From Mycobacterium sp. MS1601 (lineage in GTDB: Bacteria; Actinomycetota; Actinomycetes; Mycobacteriales; Mycobacteriaceae), in NCBI RefSeq assembly GCF_001984215.1, contig NZ_CP019420.1, positions 1,550,001 through 1,614,000 on the forward strand: DNA of 64,000 nucleotides, read 5' to 3'. Below are positions 1 to 8,657 of the stretch, piece by piece. A program made the position numbers and the translations under genes. Within the stretch, counting starts at the first letter, position 1. Each line of letters starts with the position of its first letter. The notes under the pieces were generated by a model. That model was not told where the DNA came from and ran no database searches. It saw only the letters and a list, made by a program, of their open reading frames with translations.

Positions 1-1
1 C

Positions 2-1531
2 CGAAGCACTCCCACTCCGAGCGCCAACCGGTATCTGCCGCCGCTCGGCGAGGAACCGGCTGAGCCGGCACCAACCGATCCGCCACGCAGACGCACCGAT
101 CCAGCGGACCGCATCACGGTGACCAGAGCCGCCAGGCAGCGCAGCCGCGAGATGGGCTCGGCCGTGTACGGCCTGGTGCACCGAGCCGCCACCGCTGACG
201 GCGCCGACAAGTCCGGACTGACGGCGCTGACCTGGCCTACGGTGGCCAACTTCGCCGTCGACGCCGCGATGGCCGTCGCACTGGCCAACACCTTGTTCTT
301 CGCGGCTGCCTCCGGCGAGAGCAAGGGCAAGGTGGCGCTGTACCTGTTGATCACCATTGCCCCGTTCGCGGTCATCGCGCCGCTCATCGGACCCGCGCTG
401 GACCGGCTGCAGCACGGGCGTCGGGTGGCCCTGGCCCTGTCCTTCGGCCTGCGCACCGTGCTGGCGTTGCTGCTGATCGCCAACTACGACGGCGCCACCG
501 GCAGCTTCCCGTCCTGGGTGCTCTATCCGTGCGCGCTGGGCATGATGGTGCTCTCCAAATCCTTCTCGGTGCTGCGCAGCGCCGTGACACCGCGCGTGAT
601 GCCGCCGACCATCGATCTGGTGCGGGTGAACTCCCGACTGACCATGTTCGGGTTGTTGGGTGGCACCATCGTCGGTGGAGGTATCGCCGCCGGGGTCGAG
701 TACGCCTGCACCAGGCTGCTGGGTGCCCCCGGAGCGCTGTTCGTGGTGGTGGGCGTCAGCCTGGCCGGCGCCTGGCTGGCCATGCAGATCCCCAGCTGGG
801 TCGAGGTCACCGCAGGAGAGGTGCCCACGACCCTGAGCTACCACGACCACAGCGGTGTTTCCCGGGAGTCGGCGGCACCGGCCAGTTCGCTGCGACAACC
901 ACTGGGCCGCAACATCATCACGTCACTGTGGGGCAACTGCACCATCAAGGCGATGGTCGGCTTCCTGTTCCTGTACCCAGCGTTCGTGGCGAAGTCGCAC
1001 GACGCCAGCGGATTGGAGCAGCTGGCGATGCTGGGCCTGATCGGTGCGGCCGCCGGAATTGGCAACTTTGCGGGCAACTTCACCGCGGCGCGCCTCAAAC
1101 TGGGGCGACCGTCGGTGCTGGTGGTCCGCTGCACCATCGCGGTGTGTGCGGCGGCACTGGCCGCCGCCGTCGCCGGCACCCTGGTGGTGGTGGCCATCGC
1201 CGCGCTGATCACCTCCGGCGCCAGCGCCATCGCGAAGGCCTCGCTGGACGCCTCTCTGCAGGACGATCTTCCCGAGGAATCGCGGGCCTCGGCCTTCGGC
1301 CGGTCGGAGTCGGTGCTGCAGCTGGCCTGGGTCCTGGGCGGAGCCATCGGAGTACTGGTCTACACCGACCTCTGGGTAGGGTTCACCGCGATCACTGCCC
1401 TGCTGATCCCGCTGCTGGCCCAGACCGTCGTCAGTTTCCGCGGCAACTCACTGATCCCCGGCTTCGGCGGCAACCGACCGGTGATGGTTGAACAGGAGAC
1501 GGTGGATCACACGGTGGTGACCAGGAAGTGA
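2..1531 (+). CDS. MFS-type membrane transporter, Rv0876c-like (5' end outside window)
   Basis: Multi-pass membrane protein of the major facilitator type; substrate unknown. The reading frame has no stop from base 2 onward, and the stretch before the first good start (GTG at 119) already reads as protein, including ANRYLPPLG about 30 codons upstream. The gene therefore probably begins left of the window, and GTG 119 would be an internal start. Many hydrophobic segments are visible, with a cytoplasmic-loop-like GPALDRLQHGRR after the third segment. It overlaps the next gene by 4 bases (GTGA), so the two are probably translated together. Position next to the DUF2771 gene and upstream of cspB and the moa genes matches M. 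tuberculosis Rv0876c (from memory). Substrate cannot be inferred. Confidence 0.8.
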   Translation, partial: RSTPTPSANRYLPPLGEEPAEPAPTDPPRRRTDPADRITVTRAARQRSREMGSAVYGLVHRAATADGADKSGLTALTWPTVANFAVDAAMAVALANTLFFAAASGESKGKVALYLLITIAPFAVIAPLIGPALDRLQHGRRVALALSFGLRTVLALLLIANYDGATGSFPSWVLYPCALGMMVLSKSFSVLRSAVTPRVMPPTIDLVRVNSRLTMFGLLGGTIVGGGIAAGVEYACTRLLGAPGALFVVVGVSLAGAWLAMQIPSWVEVTAGEVPTTLSYHDHSGVSRESAAPASSLRQPLGRNIITSLWGNCTIKAMVGFLFLYPAFVAKSHDASGLEQLAMLGLIGAAAGIGNFAGNFTAARLKLGRPSVLVVRCTIAVCAAALAAAVAGTLVVVAIAALITSGASAIAKASLDASLQDDLPEESRASAFGRSESVLQLAWVLGGAIGVLVYTDLWVGFTAITALLIPLLAQTVVSFRGNSLIPGFGGNRPVMVEQETVDHTVVTRK

Positions 1532-2025
1532 AACGAACGATCGCGGCGGCCACCGCCGCCGCTGTGGTGCTGGCCTCTGCGGGTACCGGCACGCTGGCGT
1601 GGGCCCTGACCCGGGGTGAAGGAGGCGGCCACGGGCTCCCGGAGATCAGCGCGTTCACCGGCGGACAGCTGATCCGCGTCGGTCCGTTCCTGTACTGCAA
1701 TGTGCTGGACCTCAACGACTGCGCGACTCCACAGAGTCAAGGTGAGTTGCGGGTGACCGAGCGCAATCGGGTACAGCTGTCAGTCCCCGAAGCCATTGCC
1801 GCGGCGCCGTGGCGGCTCATGGTGGTCTACGAGAATCCCGACAACACCACCATCAGCACCTTCCGACCGGACAGCCGGCTGTCGGCGACCATTCCGACGG
1901 TGGATCCCCAGCGTGGCCGCGCGACGGGTCTTGCGGTGCAGTTGCTGACGCTGGTGACCGACGGCAACGACGAGATCCGCGAGGTCCCGCACGCCGAGTG
2001 GTCCGTCCGCTTCGTCTGGGAGTGA
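1528..2025 (+). CDS. DUF2771 family exported or membrane-anchored protein (Rv0875c-like)
   Basis: 165-residue protein starting at a GTG that overlaps the upstream transporter stop by 4 bases. Residues about 4-27 form a hydrophobic N-terminal segment (a long Ala/Val run ending TLAWAL) after KR, so it is probably secreted or anchored. The rest is a small beta-rich domain with one Cys pair (residues about 54 and 62, CNVLDLNDC) that could form a disulfide outside the cell. It resembles the actinobacterial DUF2771 family. Function is unknown; the tight coupling suggests it serves with the membrane transporter before it. Confidence 0.8.
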   Translation: MKRTIAAATAAAVVLASAGTGTLAWALTRGEGGGHGLPEISAFTGGQLIRVGPFLYCNVLDLNDCATPQSQGELRVTERNRVQLSVPEAIAAAPWRLMVVYENPDNTTISTFRPDSRLSATIPTVDPQRGRATGLAVQLLTLVTDGNDEIREVPHAEWSVRFVWE

Positions 2026-2026
2026 G

Positions 2027-2797
2027 TCACCGCGCGTGGTTGCGCAGGTACTCCAGATCCGAGGCGATGCCCTCGCCGGGAGTCTCGATGATGACGTCGC
2101 TGCCCGCCGCCCGGCAGATGTCGGCGATCACCGCCGAATCAAAAGTGCCCGCGTCAAAATTCGCATGCCGGTCGGCTCCCGAGTCGAAACCGTCGCGGGA
2201 GTTGTTGGCGTGGATCAGATCGATGCGACCGGTGATGGCCTTCACGCGGTCGACGATGTTGTCGAGCTCTTCACCGCCGGCCCAGGCATGGCAGGTGTCG
2301 AGCACAAAACCCGGCTCGTACTGTCCCACCGCGTCCCACAGCATGGCGAGGCGGTCGAACTTGCGGGCCATCGCGTTCTCGCCGCCCGCGGTGTTCTCGA
2401 TCAGGATCGGCAGCGGGAACCCGCCGTCCTGTTCCTGACGTTCGAAGGCCTTTCGCCAGTTCTCCACTCCGACAGCGGGATCGTCCTTGGCGGTGACGTG
2501 GCCGCCGTGCACGATCAGGCCCTTGGCACCGATGCCCGCGGCGGCTTCGGCGTGCTGCAGAAGCATCTTGCGACTGGGGATGCGGATCTTGTTGTTGGTG
2601 CTGGCCACGTTGATCAGGTACGGCGCGTGGATGTAGATGGTGACGTCGCTGTCGCGCAGCGCGTCGGCATGCGGATGTGGTGGCGGCTTCTTCCAGCCCT
2701 GGGGGTCACCCATGAAGAACTGGATGGTCTCGGCACCGATGGCCTCGGCCGCGGTCAACGGGTCTTCGGAATCGACATGTGCACCCAGTAGAGCCAT
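2027..2797 (-). CDS. nfo: Deoxyribonuclease IV (AP endonuclease family 2)
   Basis: 256-residue TIM-barrel protein of the endonuclease IV family, which cuts the DNA backbone 5' to abasic sites in base excision repair. Family metal-ligand motifs are present in order: IYIHAPYLINVAS, LIVHGGHV, ILIENTAGG, LDTCHAWAGG, IDLIHANNSRD, DRHANFDAG and VIIETPGEG. The length is normal for a mycobacterial homologue. It is divergent from the molybdenum hydroxylase genes, with an 86-base gap that holds a LacI-type palindrome. It is unusual for this repair gene to sit in a catabolic setting, so it may be a second copy or a sugar-isomerase-like relative, but the metal ligands favour endonuclease IV. Confidence 0.87.
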   Translation of the reverse strand: MALLGAHVDSEDPLTAAEAIGAETIQFFMGDPQGWKKPPPHPHADALRDSDVTIYIHAPYLINVASTNNKIRIPSRKMLLQHAEAAAGIGAKGLIVHGGHVTAKDDPAVGVENWRKAFERQEQDGGFPLPILIENTAGGENAMARKFDRLAMLWDAVGQYEPGFVLDTCHAWAGGEELDNIVDRVKAITGRIDLIHANNSRDGFDSGADRHANFDAGTFDSAVIADICRAAGSDVIIETPGEGIASDLEYLRNHAR

Positions 2798-2843
2798 GCC
2801 GTCAGCCTAAACCGCGGCGATGACACCTCCCGGGAGTGTAATC

Positions 2844-2857
2844 TGCAATCGATTGCA
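2844..2857. promoter_or_regulatory. LacI-family-like operator TGCAATCGATTGCA
   Basis: Perfect 14-base palindrome with a central CG, matching the LacI/GalR pattern TGnAAnCGnTTnCA; the match extends to 16 bases (C...G). It lies 26 bases before the molybdenum hydroxylase start and 46 bases from the endonuclease IV start. The same sequence recurs at 61618-61631 and, with small changes, at 61729-61742 and 63801-63814. Confidence 0.7.
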
Positions 2858-2883
2858 GTCCGCACGCTTCACAATGGAGTGAC

Positions 2884-3366
2884 ATGACCACGAGTACACC
2901 GGACGACGACGTCGCCTCGTTCCACCTGACCGTCAACGGCCGTGGACACGACGTCGACGTTCCCGTGGGTACCTCACTGCTCGAGGTGCTGCGCAACGAC
3001 ATCGGTGACAAGTCACCGAAGTTCGGGTGCGGACTGGGTCAATGCGGCGCGTGCTTCGTGCTGATCGACGGCCATCCGACCCCGGCGTGTGACACACCCG
3101 TCGAGTACGTCCACGGTGAGGTGCGCACGCTGGCCGGGCTGGATCACAACCCGGTGCAGCGCGCCTTCCTGGAACTGCAGGCCGGTCAGTGCGGGTACTG
3201 CATCGCCGGGATGATCGTCAGCGCGACAGCGCTGCTGCGCGACAATCCCCGGCCCACGCGTGAAGCGGTGTCGGCCGCCCTGGACCGCAACCTGTGCCGG
3301 TGCGGAACCCATCTGCGTTTTGTCGACGCCGTGCTCGCGGCGGCAGACTCGGACGCGGGGAAATGA
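2884..3366 (+). CDS. Molybdenum hydroxylase small subunit, two [2Fe-2S] clusters
   Basis: 160-residue iron-sulfur subunit of the xanthine dehydrogenase / aldehyde oxidase / isoquinoline oxidoreductase family, passing electrons from the molybdenum centre. The N-terminal ferredoxin-like cluster uses C49, C54, C57 and C69; the C-terminal helical cluster uses C103, C106, C138 and C140 (CGYC ... CRCG). ATG 2884 follows a GGAG ribosome site. The stop overlaps the large-subunit ATG (ATGA). No FAD subunit gene lies nearby, which fits the two-subunit isoquinoline/nicotinate-dehydrogenase arrangement that usually hands electrons to a cytochrome or quinone. The upstream palindrome suggests LacI-type control. 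Confidence 0.9.
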   Translation: MTTSTPDDDVASFHLTVNGRGHDVDVPVGTSLLEVLRNDIGDKSPKFGCGLGQCGACFVLIDGHPTPACDTPVEYVHGEVRTLAGLDHNPVQRAFLELQAGQCGYCIAGMIVSATALLRDNPRPTREAVSAALDRNLCRCGTHLRFVDAVLAAADSDAGK

Positions 3367-5471
3367 CCGTCGAGCTGCCGCCCACCCTGGCCGCCAATCG
3401 CCGGATCTCGACGTGGCTGACCTTCACCGACGACGGCACAGTCCACCTACGGGTCGGCAAAGTCGAACTCGGACAAGGGATTCTGACGGCCCTGACGCAG
3501 ATCGCGGCCCATGAACTCGACGTCGCACCGGAGACGGTGACCGCCACGGCCGCCAACACCGCGTCATCGCCGGACGAAGGGCTGACCGCGGGCAGCCTGT
3601 CCATCACGTTCTCCGGCGCAGCGGTCCGGCGGGTGTGCGCGGAAACCAGGGAGTTGTTCCGACGTGCCGCCGCCCACCAGGCGGCACTCGACATCACCCA
3701 GGTACGACTGGCGTCGGGTGTCTTCGTCAGAGCGGACGGCTCGCGCATCGGTTCCTATGCAGACCTCTCCAACATGGTCGACCTGCACGTCGACGTGGGC
3801 GATCCGTCCCTGGCCATCGAGTTCGCCCCGGCCACCTCGAAGGATCTGCCTCGGATTGACCTTCCCGACAAGGTGCTGGGCCGGCCCCGTTTCATCCACG
3901 ATCTGGAGTTCGACGGCATGCTGCACGCCAGGGTGGTGCGCCCACCCGGCCCGGGTGCGCACCTGAACGACGTTGCACTGCACCGTGTCTCATCGATGCC
4001 CGGCGTCTTTGAGGTGGTGCGCGACGGTGATTTCCTGGCTGTTCTGGCCCGCCGCGAAGGCCAGGCCGCCCGGGCCGCCGAGACATTGGCCGCCACGGCC
4101 GCCTGGTCGCTGGGCATAGAGCTGCCCGACGTCGACGACCTGCCGAGTTGGCTACGTGCCGCCCAGGCCGAGACCCGCCAGATCCGTGCCGAGGGCGCCC
4201 ACCACGGTGGAGCGGCCGTCGTCAGCGCGACGTTCTCCAGGCCGTTTGTGGCGCACGCGTCGATCGGACCCAGCTGTGCCATCGCACGCTTCGACGGCAG
4301 CCGGCTGCACATCTGGAGCCACAGCCAGGGCGTGTTCACCCTGGGACAGGCCATCGCGACGGCACTGGCCCTGAGCACCGACGACGTGGTGGTGCAGCAT
4401 GTCGAGGGGCCGGGCAGCTACGGCCACAACGCCGCCGACGATGTGGCCATGGACGCCGCCCTGCTGGCGATGCAGGTTCCCGGCCGGCACGTGCGGGTGC
4501 AGTGGACTCGCCGCGACGAGTTCGGCTGGGAGCCGTTCGGCCCGGCCATGGTCGGCGACCTCACGGCCAGCGTCGACGACTCCGGCACCATCACCGATCT
4601 GTCCTATGAACTGTGGACCAACGGCCACACTGCCCGACCCGGCTACGCACCCGAGCACAGCCTGCTGGCCGACGCTCACCGCGACCGCCTGCAGATGCTG
4701 CCCCCGTCGGTCGACCCGCCTGCCGAACGGGGTCATGGTTCGGCGCGCAATGCCGAACCGTACTACGACGTCGCCAGGGTGGATGTCACCGTTCACCGTC
4801 TGCTGACGATGCCGATCCGCTCGTCGTCTCTGCGCTCCCTGGGTAGTCAGCTCAACACCTTCGCCCTGGAATCGGTGATCGACGAGCTGGCCGTGGAGAC
4901 CGGTCGCGACCCGCTGGAGCTGAGGCTTGCGAACCTGTCCGACCCCCGCGCGCGGGACGTGCTGACCACCGCAGCCGCGGCGGCCGGCTGGGGCACTGCG
5001 CTGCCCGACGGGCTGGGTCGCGGAATCGCGTTCTGCCGCTACAAGAACCGTGGCTCGTACTGCGCTGTCGTCGCCGATGTGGAGGCCACCGACCGGCTGC
5101 GGGTAACCCGGCTGACCATCGCCGTGGACGTCGGCCGAGTGGTGAACACCGACGGCGTGCGCAACCAGATCGAGGGCGGCGCCATCCAGGCGACCAGTTG
5201 GGCTCTGTTCGAGCAAGTCCGCTTCGACCGCCACAGCGTCACCAGCACCGACTGGGAGGTCTACCCGATAGCTCGGTTCACCGATGTCCCCCGAGTCGAC
5301 GTCCACGTGCTGGACCGTCCCGATCAACCATCTCTGGGCGCCGGTGAGGCCACCCAGGGGCCCGCCACAGCGGCCATCGGAAACGCTCTCGCAGATGCCC
5401 TCGGGATCCGGGTCCGCACATTGCCGTTCACACCACAGAACATCGTGGCAGCCATCGACAGCGCCGTCTGA
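3363..5471 (+). CDS. Molybdopterin-binding large subunit of a xanthine dehydrogenase-family hydroxylase
   Basis: 702 residues from ATG 3363, which overlaps the small-subunit stop by 4 bases; the frame is open further upstream but this start gives the usual coupling. The protein begins directly with a molybdopterin-binding segment (VGKVELGQGILTALTQIA), has the usual ARVVRPP segment in the middle, and ends with GAGEATQGPATAAIGNALADA, the family's C-terminal GE motif. This layout is like IorB/nicotinate dehydrogenase B rather than bacterial XDH. Substrate is probably an N-heterocycle or aldehyde, but this cannot be read from sequence. Cofactor genes moaA2/C2/D2/E2/mog lie 2-7 kb downstream. Confidence 0.85.
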   Translation: MTVELPPTLAANRRISTWLTFTDDGTVHLRVGKVELGQGILTALTQIAAHELDVAPETVTATAANTASSPDEGLTAGSLSITFSGAAVRRVCAETRELFRRAAAHQAALDITQVRLASGVFVRADGSRIGSYADLSNMVDLHVDVGDPSLAIEFAPATSKDLPRIDLPDKVLGRPRFIHDLEFDGMLHARVVRPPGPGAHLNDVALHRVSSMPGVFEVVRDGDFLAVLARREGQAARAAETLAATAAWSLGIELPDVDDLPSWLRAAQAETRQIRAEGAHHGGAAVVSATFSRPFVAHASIGPSCAIARFDGSRLHIWSHSQGVFTLGQAIATALALSTDDVVVQHVEGPGSYGHNAADDVAMDAALLAMQVPGRHVRVQWTRRDEFGWEPFGPAMVGDLTASVDDSGTITDLSYELWTNGHTARPGYAPEHSLLADAHRDRLQMLPPSVDPPAERGHGSARNAEPYYDVARVDVTVHRLLTMPIRSSSLRSLGSQLNTFALESVIDELAVETGRDPLELRLANLSDPRARDVLTTAAAAAGWGTALPDGLGRGIAFCRYKNRGSYCAVVADVEATDRLRVTRLTIAVDVGRVVNTDGVRNQIEGGAIQATSWALFEQVRFDRHSVTSTDWEVYPIARFTDVPRVDVHVLDRPDQPSLGAGEATQGPATAAIGNALADALGIRVRTLPFTPQNIVAAIDSAV

Positions 5472-5479
5472 GACGGCGC
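5461..5479 (+). terminator. Possible hairpin at the end of the hydroxylase operon
   Basis: Perfect 9-base inverted repeat around one central base (GCGCCGTCT / AGACGGCGC), overlapping the stop codon of the large subunit. There is no T-run, so it would be a non-canonical actinobacterial terminator at best. Confidence 0.4.
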
Positions 5480-5480
5480 A

Positions 5481-5629
5481 CGTCCCTCAGCCGCTAGGCC
5501 CCGTGTCCCTACCTTCTGGCCACGGTCTCCTGCACGGCTTCGTCCCTCAGCCGCTAGGCCCCGTGTCCCTGCCTTCTGGCCACGGTCTCCTGCACGGCTT
5601 CGTCCCTCAGCCGCTAGGCCCCGTGTCCC
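5481..5629. repeat. 60-bp tandem repeat, about 2.5 copies
   Basis: Copies start at 5481, 5541 and 5601; the third runs only to 5629. The two complete copies differ at a single base (A at 5511, G at 5571). The third copy contains the last codons and TAG stop of the minus-strand transferase gene, so the repeat appears to have arisen by duplicating the 3' end of that gene plus about 40 bases. The near identity indicates a recent expansion. Confidence 0.9.
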
Positions 5630-6615
5630 AACGGCACCTGTTCACCCGGCGGCGTCGTACCCGGCGGGGTGCCGTCGCCGAAAGGCCTGCCGCCCAACGA
5701 CTCCCGCCCGTGCGGGGTCAGCCAGTTGGCCAGCTCCGGCCCCTTGGGCACCACCCGGGTGGGGTTGATGTCGGTGTGCACCATGTAGTAGTGCTGCTTG
5801 ATCTGCACAAAATCGGTGGTGTCGCCGAATCCCGGCGTCTGGAACAGATCTCGTGCGTACGCCCACAGCACCGGCATCTCGGACAGCTTGGTGCGGTTGC
5901 ATTTGAAATGCCCGTGGTAGACCGGATCGAAGCGCGCCAGCGTGGTGAACAGCCGCACGTCGGCCTCGGTGATGGTGTCACCCACCAGGTATCGCTGCGT
6001 CGAGAGGCGGTCCTCCAGCCAGTCCAAGGTGGTGAACAGCCGGTCGTAGGCGGCGTCATAGGCATCCTGTGAACCGGCGAAACCGCACCGGTACACGCCG
6101 TTGTTCACTTCGGTGTAGATCCGCTTGGCCACCACGTCGATCTCGTCGCGCAGTTCCTCGGGGTACAACACAGGGGCGCCGGGGCGGTGATAGGCCGTCC
6201 ATTCCGTGGACAGATCCAACGTCATCTGCGCGAAGTCGTTGGTGACCACCTGCCCCGTGGCCACCTCGACGATGGCAGGCACGGTGATGCCCTTCGGGTA
6301 GTCCGGGAACCGGGCGAAGTACGCGTCCTGCAGCCGCGGGATCTTCAGTACCGGGTCGACGCCGCCCGGGTCCAGGTCGAACGTCCAGCTGCGCTCGTCG
6401 TGCGTGGGTCCGCAGAAGCCGATGGACATCACGTCCTCGAGCCCGAGTAGGCGCCGCACGATGATCATGCGGTTGGCCCACGGGCAGGCCCGCGCCACGA
6501 TCAGCCGGTACCGGCCCGGCTCCACGGGATAGCCGTCACGGCCGTCGGCCGTGATGCGGGTGGTGATGTAGTTGGTGTCCCGGTTGAATTCGCTGCCCTG
6601 GGCGACGTAAGCCAT
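5614..6615 (-). CDS. Glutathionyl-hydroquinone reductase-like transferase (Xi-class GST fold)
   Basis: 333-residue protein with an N-terminal thioredoxin-like domain carrying the CPWA motif (ARACPWANR, nucleophile C44) and a C-terminal alpha-helical transferase domain (GDTITEADVRLFTTLARFD). This matches the ECM4/YqjG glutathionyl-hydroquinone reductase family. Mycobacteria make mycothiol rather than glutathione, so the thiol it uses is probably mycothiol or unknown (inference). The last residues (EQVPLGHGA) lie in a 60-bp tandem repeat. It is transcribed alone, convergent with the hydroxylase operon. Confidence 0.85.
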   Translation of the reverse strand: MAYVAQGSEFNRDTNYITTRITADGRDGYPVEPGRYRLIVARACPWANRMIIVRRLLGLEDVMSIGFCGPTHDERSWTFDLDPGGVDPVLKIPRLQDAYFARFPDYPKGITVPAIVEVATGQVVTNDFAQMTLDLSTEWTAYHRPGAPVLYPEELRDEIDVVAKRIYTEVNNGVYRCGFAGSQDAYDAAYDRLFTTLDWLEDRLSTQRYLVGDTITEADVRLFTTLARFDPVYHGHFKCNRTKLSEMPVLWAYARDLFQTPGFGDTTDFVQIKQHYYMVHTDINPTRVVPKGPELANWLTPHGRESLGGRPFGDGTPPGTTPPGEQVPLGHGA

Positions 6616-6644
6616 GCGCCTAGATTGCCCGACCGGACGCGCGT

Positions 6645-7058
6645 TTACGCGTCGAGTTCGCGGGCGACGGCCTTGACCACCTCGGAAACCCGACGGGCCA
6701 CCTTGCGATCCGGGTACTTGCCCTTGCGCAGCTCCGGCTGGACCGTGCCCTCCAGCAAGGTGATCAGATCGTTGACCATGCCGTGGAGCTCGTCAGGGGT
6801 GTGCTTGTGCTCGACAGGACCCGCCGACTCCCGCCGGGTACGCGACAGACTGGGCGGCGCTTCCAGCAGCTTGACCTGAAGGGCCTGCGGGCCGCGCCGG
6901 CCGGCGGCGACACCGAACTCGACCTTCTGGCCGGCCTTGAGACCTTCCACGCCTGCGGGCAGCGCCGAGGAGCGGACATAGACGTCCTCTCCTTCTTCCT
7001 GGGAGAGGAAGCCGAAGCCCTTCTCGGCGTCGTACCACTTCACCTTGCCGGTCGGCAC
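6645..7058 (-). CDS. cspB: Cold shock domain protein CspB
   Basis: 137 residues from GTG 7058. The frame is open upstream, but the family begins at PTGKVKWYD, so this start is preferred. The N-terminal cold shock domain has the RNP1 motif KGFGFLS and RNP2 motif [11 protein letters not shown], binding single-stranded RNA or DNA as an RNA chaperone. The tail of about 60 residues beyond the usual 67-residue CSD is basic and helical ([22 protein letters not shown]), as in mycobacterial CspB. It is divergent from the YccF-type membrane protein gene. Confidence 0.92.
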   Translation of the reverse strand: MPTGKVKWYDAEKGFGFLSQEEGEDVYVRSSALPAGVEGLKAGQKVEFGVAAGRRGPQALQVKLLEAPPSLSRTRRESAGPVEHKHTPDELHGMVNDLITLLEGTVQPELRKGKYPDRKVARRVSEVVKAVARELDA

Positions 7059-7200
7059 TGGTCTCACCTGCTTGTCAAGTCTTGGCAACATAAGGAAGCG
7101 TCCCGCCTGCGCAGGACGCAATGACAGGTGATCCTACTCGGCCGCCGGCTCCGCCAGCATCCCCGTTACTCGGTAGGCTGGCCGTACCTCTGGAGGAGCG

Positions 7201-7605
7201 ATGCGCCTGATATTGAATGTGATCTGGCTGATCTTCGGTGGCCTCTGGCTTGCACTGGGCTACCTGTTGGCCGCACTGATCTGTTTTGTCCTGATCATCA
7301 CCATTCCGTTCGGTTTCGCATCGCTGCGAATCGCGTCCTATGCACTGTGGCCGTTCGGCCGCACCATCGTGGACAAACCGGGCACCCGTCCCGGCGCCCT
7401 GATCGGCAACATCATCTGGATCATCGTGGCCGGCATCTGGCTGGCGATCGGGCACCTCATCACCGCGGTGGCCATGGCGATCACCATCATCGGCATCCCC
7501 TTGGCAATCGCGAACCTGAAGTTGATCCCGGTCTCGCTGATGCCGCTGGGCAAAGACATTGTGCCGGTCGGCCAGGACCGTGCCGTTGCGGAGGCACTCC
7601 GGTGA
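7201..7605 (+). CDS. YccF-domain inner membrane protein (Rv0870c-like)
   Basis: 134-residue membrane protein with two copies of the YccF repeat (MRLILNVIWLIFGGLWLALG and LIGNIIWIIVAGIWLAIGH), giving four predicted membrane helices. ATG 7201 follows a strong GGAGGAG ribosome site. The stop overlaps the moaA2 GTG start, so the two genes are coupled. Function of the family is unknown. Confidence 0.9.
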   Translation: MRLILNVIWLIFGGLWLALGYLLAALICFVLIITIPFGFASLRIASYALWPFGRTIVDKPGTRPGALIGNIIWIIVAGIWLAIGHLITAVAMAITIIGIPLAIANLKLIPVSLMPLGKDIVPVGQDRAVAEALR

Positions 7606-8657
7606 CGGTCACCGCCCTGGGCCTTCCTTCTATACAGCGGCCTCCCACAAGCGCTGCTCCCAGTGCGGGTCCTCTGGTCGACACCTTCGGCCGCGTCGCG
7701 ACCGACCTGCGGGTGTCGCTGACCGACCGCTGCAATCTGCGCTGTACCTATTGCATGCCTGCCGAGGGCCTGGACTGGATGCCGCGCACCCAGATGCTCA
7801 GCCCCGAGGAGCTGATTCGACTGCTGCGCATCGCGGTCACCCGGCTGGGCATCACGATGGTGCGCTTCACCGGCGGCGAGCCGCTGCTGATACCCCATCT
7901 GGAAGAGGTGGTGGCAGCAACGGCCGCGATGCGCCCGCGGCCCGAGATGGCGATGACCACAAACGGGCTGGGACTGCACAAACGCGCAGCGGGCTTGGCC
8001 CGTGCCGGCTTGAACCGTGTCAACGTCTCCCTGGACAGCGTCGACGCCGCCCACTTCGCCGCCATCACCCGGCGCGACCGGCTCGACGACGTACTGGCCG
8101 GCCTGGCAGCCGCCGAGGCAGCCGGCTTGGGCCCCGTCAAGGTCAATGCGGTACTGGACCCGGTGACCGGCCGCGGTGATGTCGTGGACCTGCTGAGGTA
8201 CTGCCTGGAGCACGGATACCAACTGCGGATCATCGAGCAGATGCCGCTGGACGCCGGTCATCAGTGGAAGCGAGGCGAGATTCTCAGCGCCGCCGAGATC
8301 CTGACGATTCTGCGCAGTCACTTCGTCCTGTCCCCTGATCCCCGTCCACGCGGGTCGGCTCCGGCCGAGCTCTGGCAGGTTGACGGGGGCCCGGCGACCG
8401 TCGGCGTCATCGCCTCGGTCTCGGAGGCCTTCTGCTCCGCCTGTGACCGCACCCGCCTGACGGCCGACGGCCAGGTGCGTAACTGCTTGTTCGCCACCGA
8501 CGAGACCGACCTGCGCCTGCTGCTGCGCGGTGGCGCCGACGACGACGCCATCGAGTCCGCCTGGCGCGCCGCGATGTGGAGCAAAGCAGCCGGGCACGGT
8601 ATCAACGACCCCGACTTCGTCCAGCCCGCGCGCCCGATGAGTTCCATCGGTGGCTGA
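7602..8657 (+). CDS. moaA2: GTP 3',8-cyclase MoaA2 (molybdenum cofactor step 1)
   Basis: 351-residue radical SAM enzyme that converts GTP to (8S)-3',8-cyclo-7,8-dihydroguanosine 5'-triphosphate. GTG 7602 overlaps the preceding stop by 4 bases; the frame is open further upstream, but this start gives a normal length. The SAM [4Fe-4S] cluster ligands are C44, C48 and C51 (CNLRCTYC). A second cluster motif lies near SEAFCSACDRTRLTADGQVRNCLF, and the protein ends in the GG needed for activity (SSIGG). It overlaps moaD2 by 8 bases. It supplies Moco for enzymes such as the hydroxylase upstream. Confidence 0.95.
   Translation: MTVTALGLPSIQRPPTSAAPSAGPLVDTFGRVATDLRVSLTDRCNLRCTYCMPAEGLDWMPRTQMLSPEELIRLLRIAVTRLGITMVRFTGGEPLLIPHLEEVVAATAAMRPRPEMAMTTNGLGLHKRAAGLARAGLNRVNVSLDSVDAAHFAAITRRDRLDDVLAGLAAAEAAGLGPVKVNAVLDPVTGRGDVVDLLRYCLEHGYQLRIIEQMPLDAGHQWKRGEILSAAEILTILRSHFVLSPDPRPRGSAPAELWQVDGGPATVGVIASVSEAFCSACDRTRLTADGQVRNCLFATDETDLRLLLRGGADDDAIESAWRAAMWSKAAGHGINDPDFVQPARPMSSIGG

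Noticed and set aside
5284..6072. Repetitive plus-strand frame with three copies of VPQPLGPVS
   Set aside because: It runs from the end of the hydroxylase gene through the DNA repeat into the antisense of the transferase gene; no start signal or family match.
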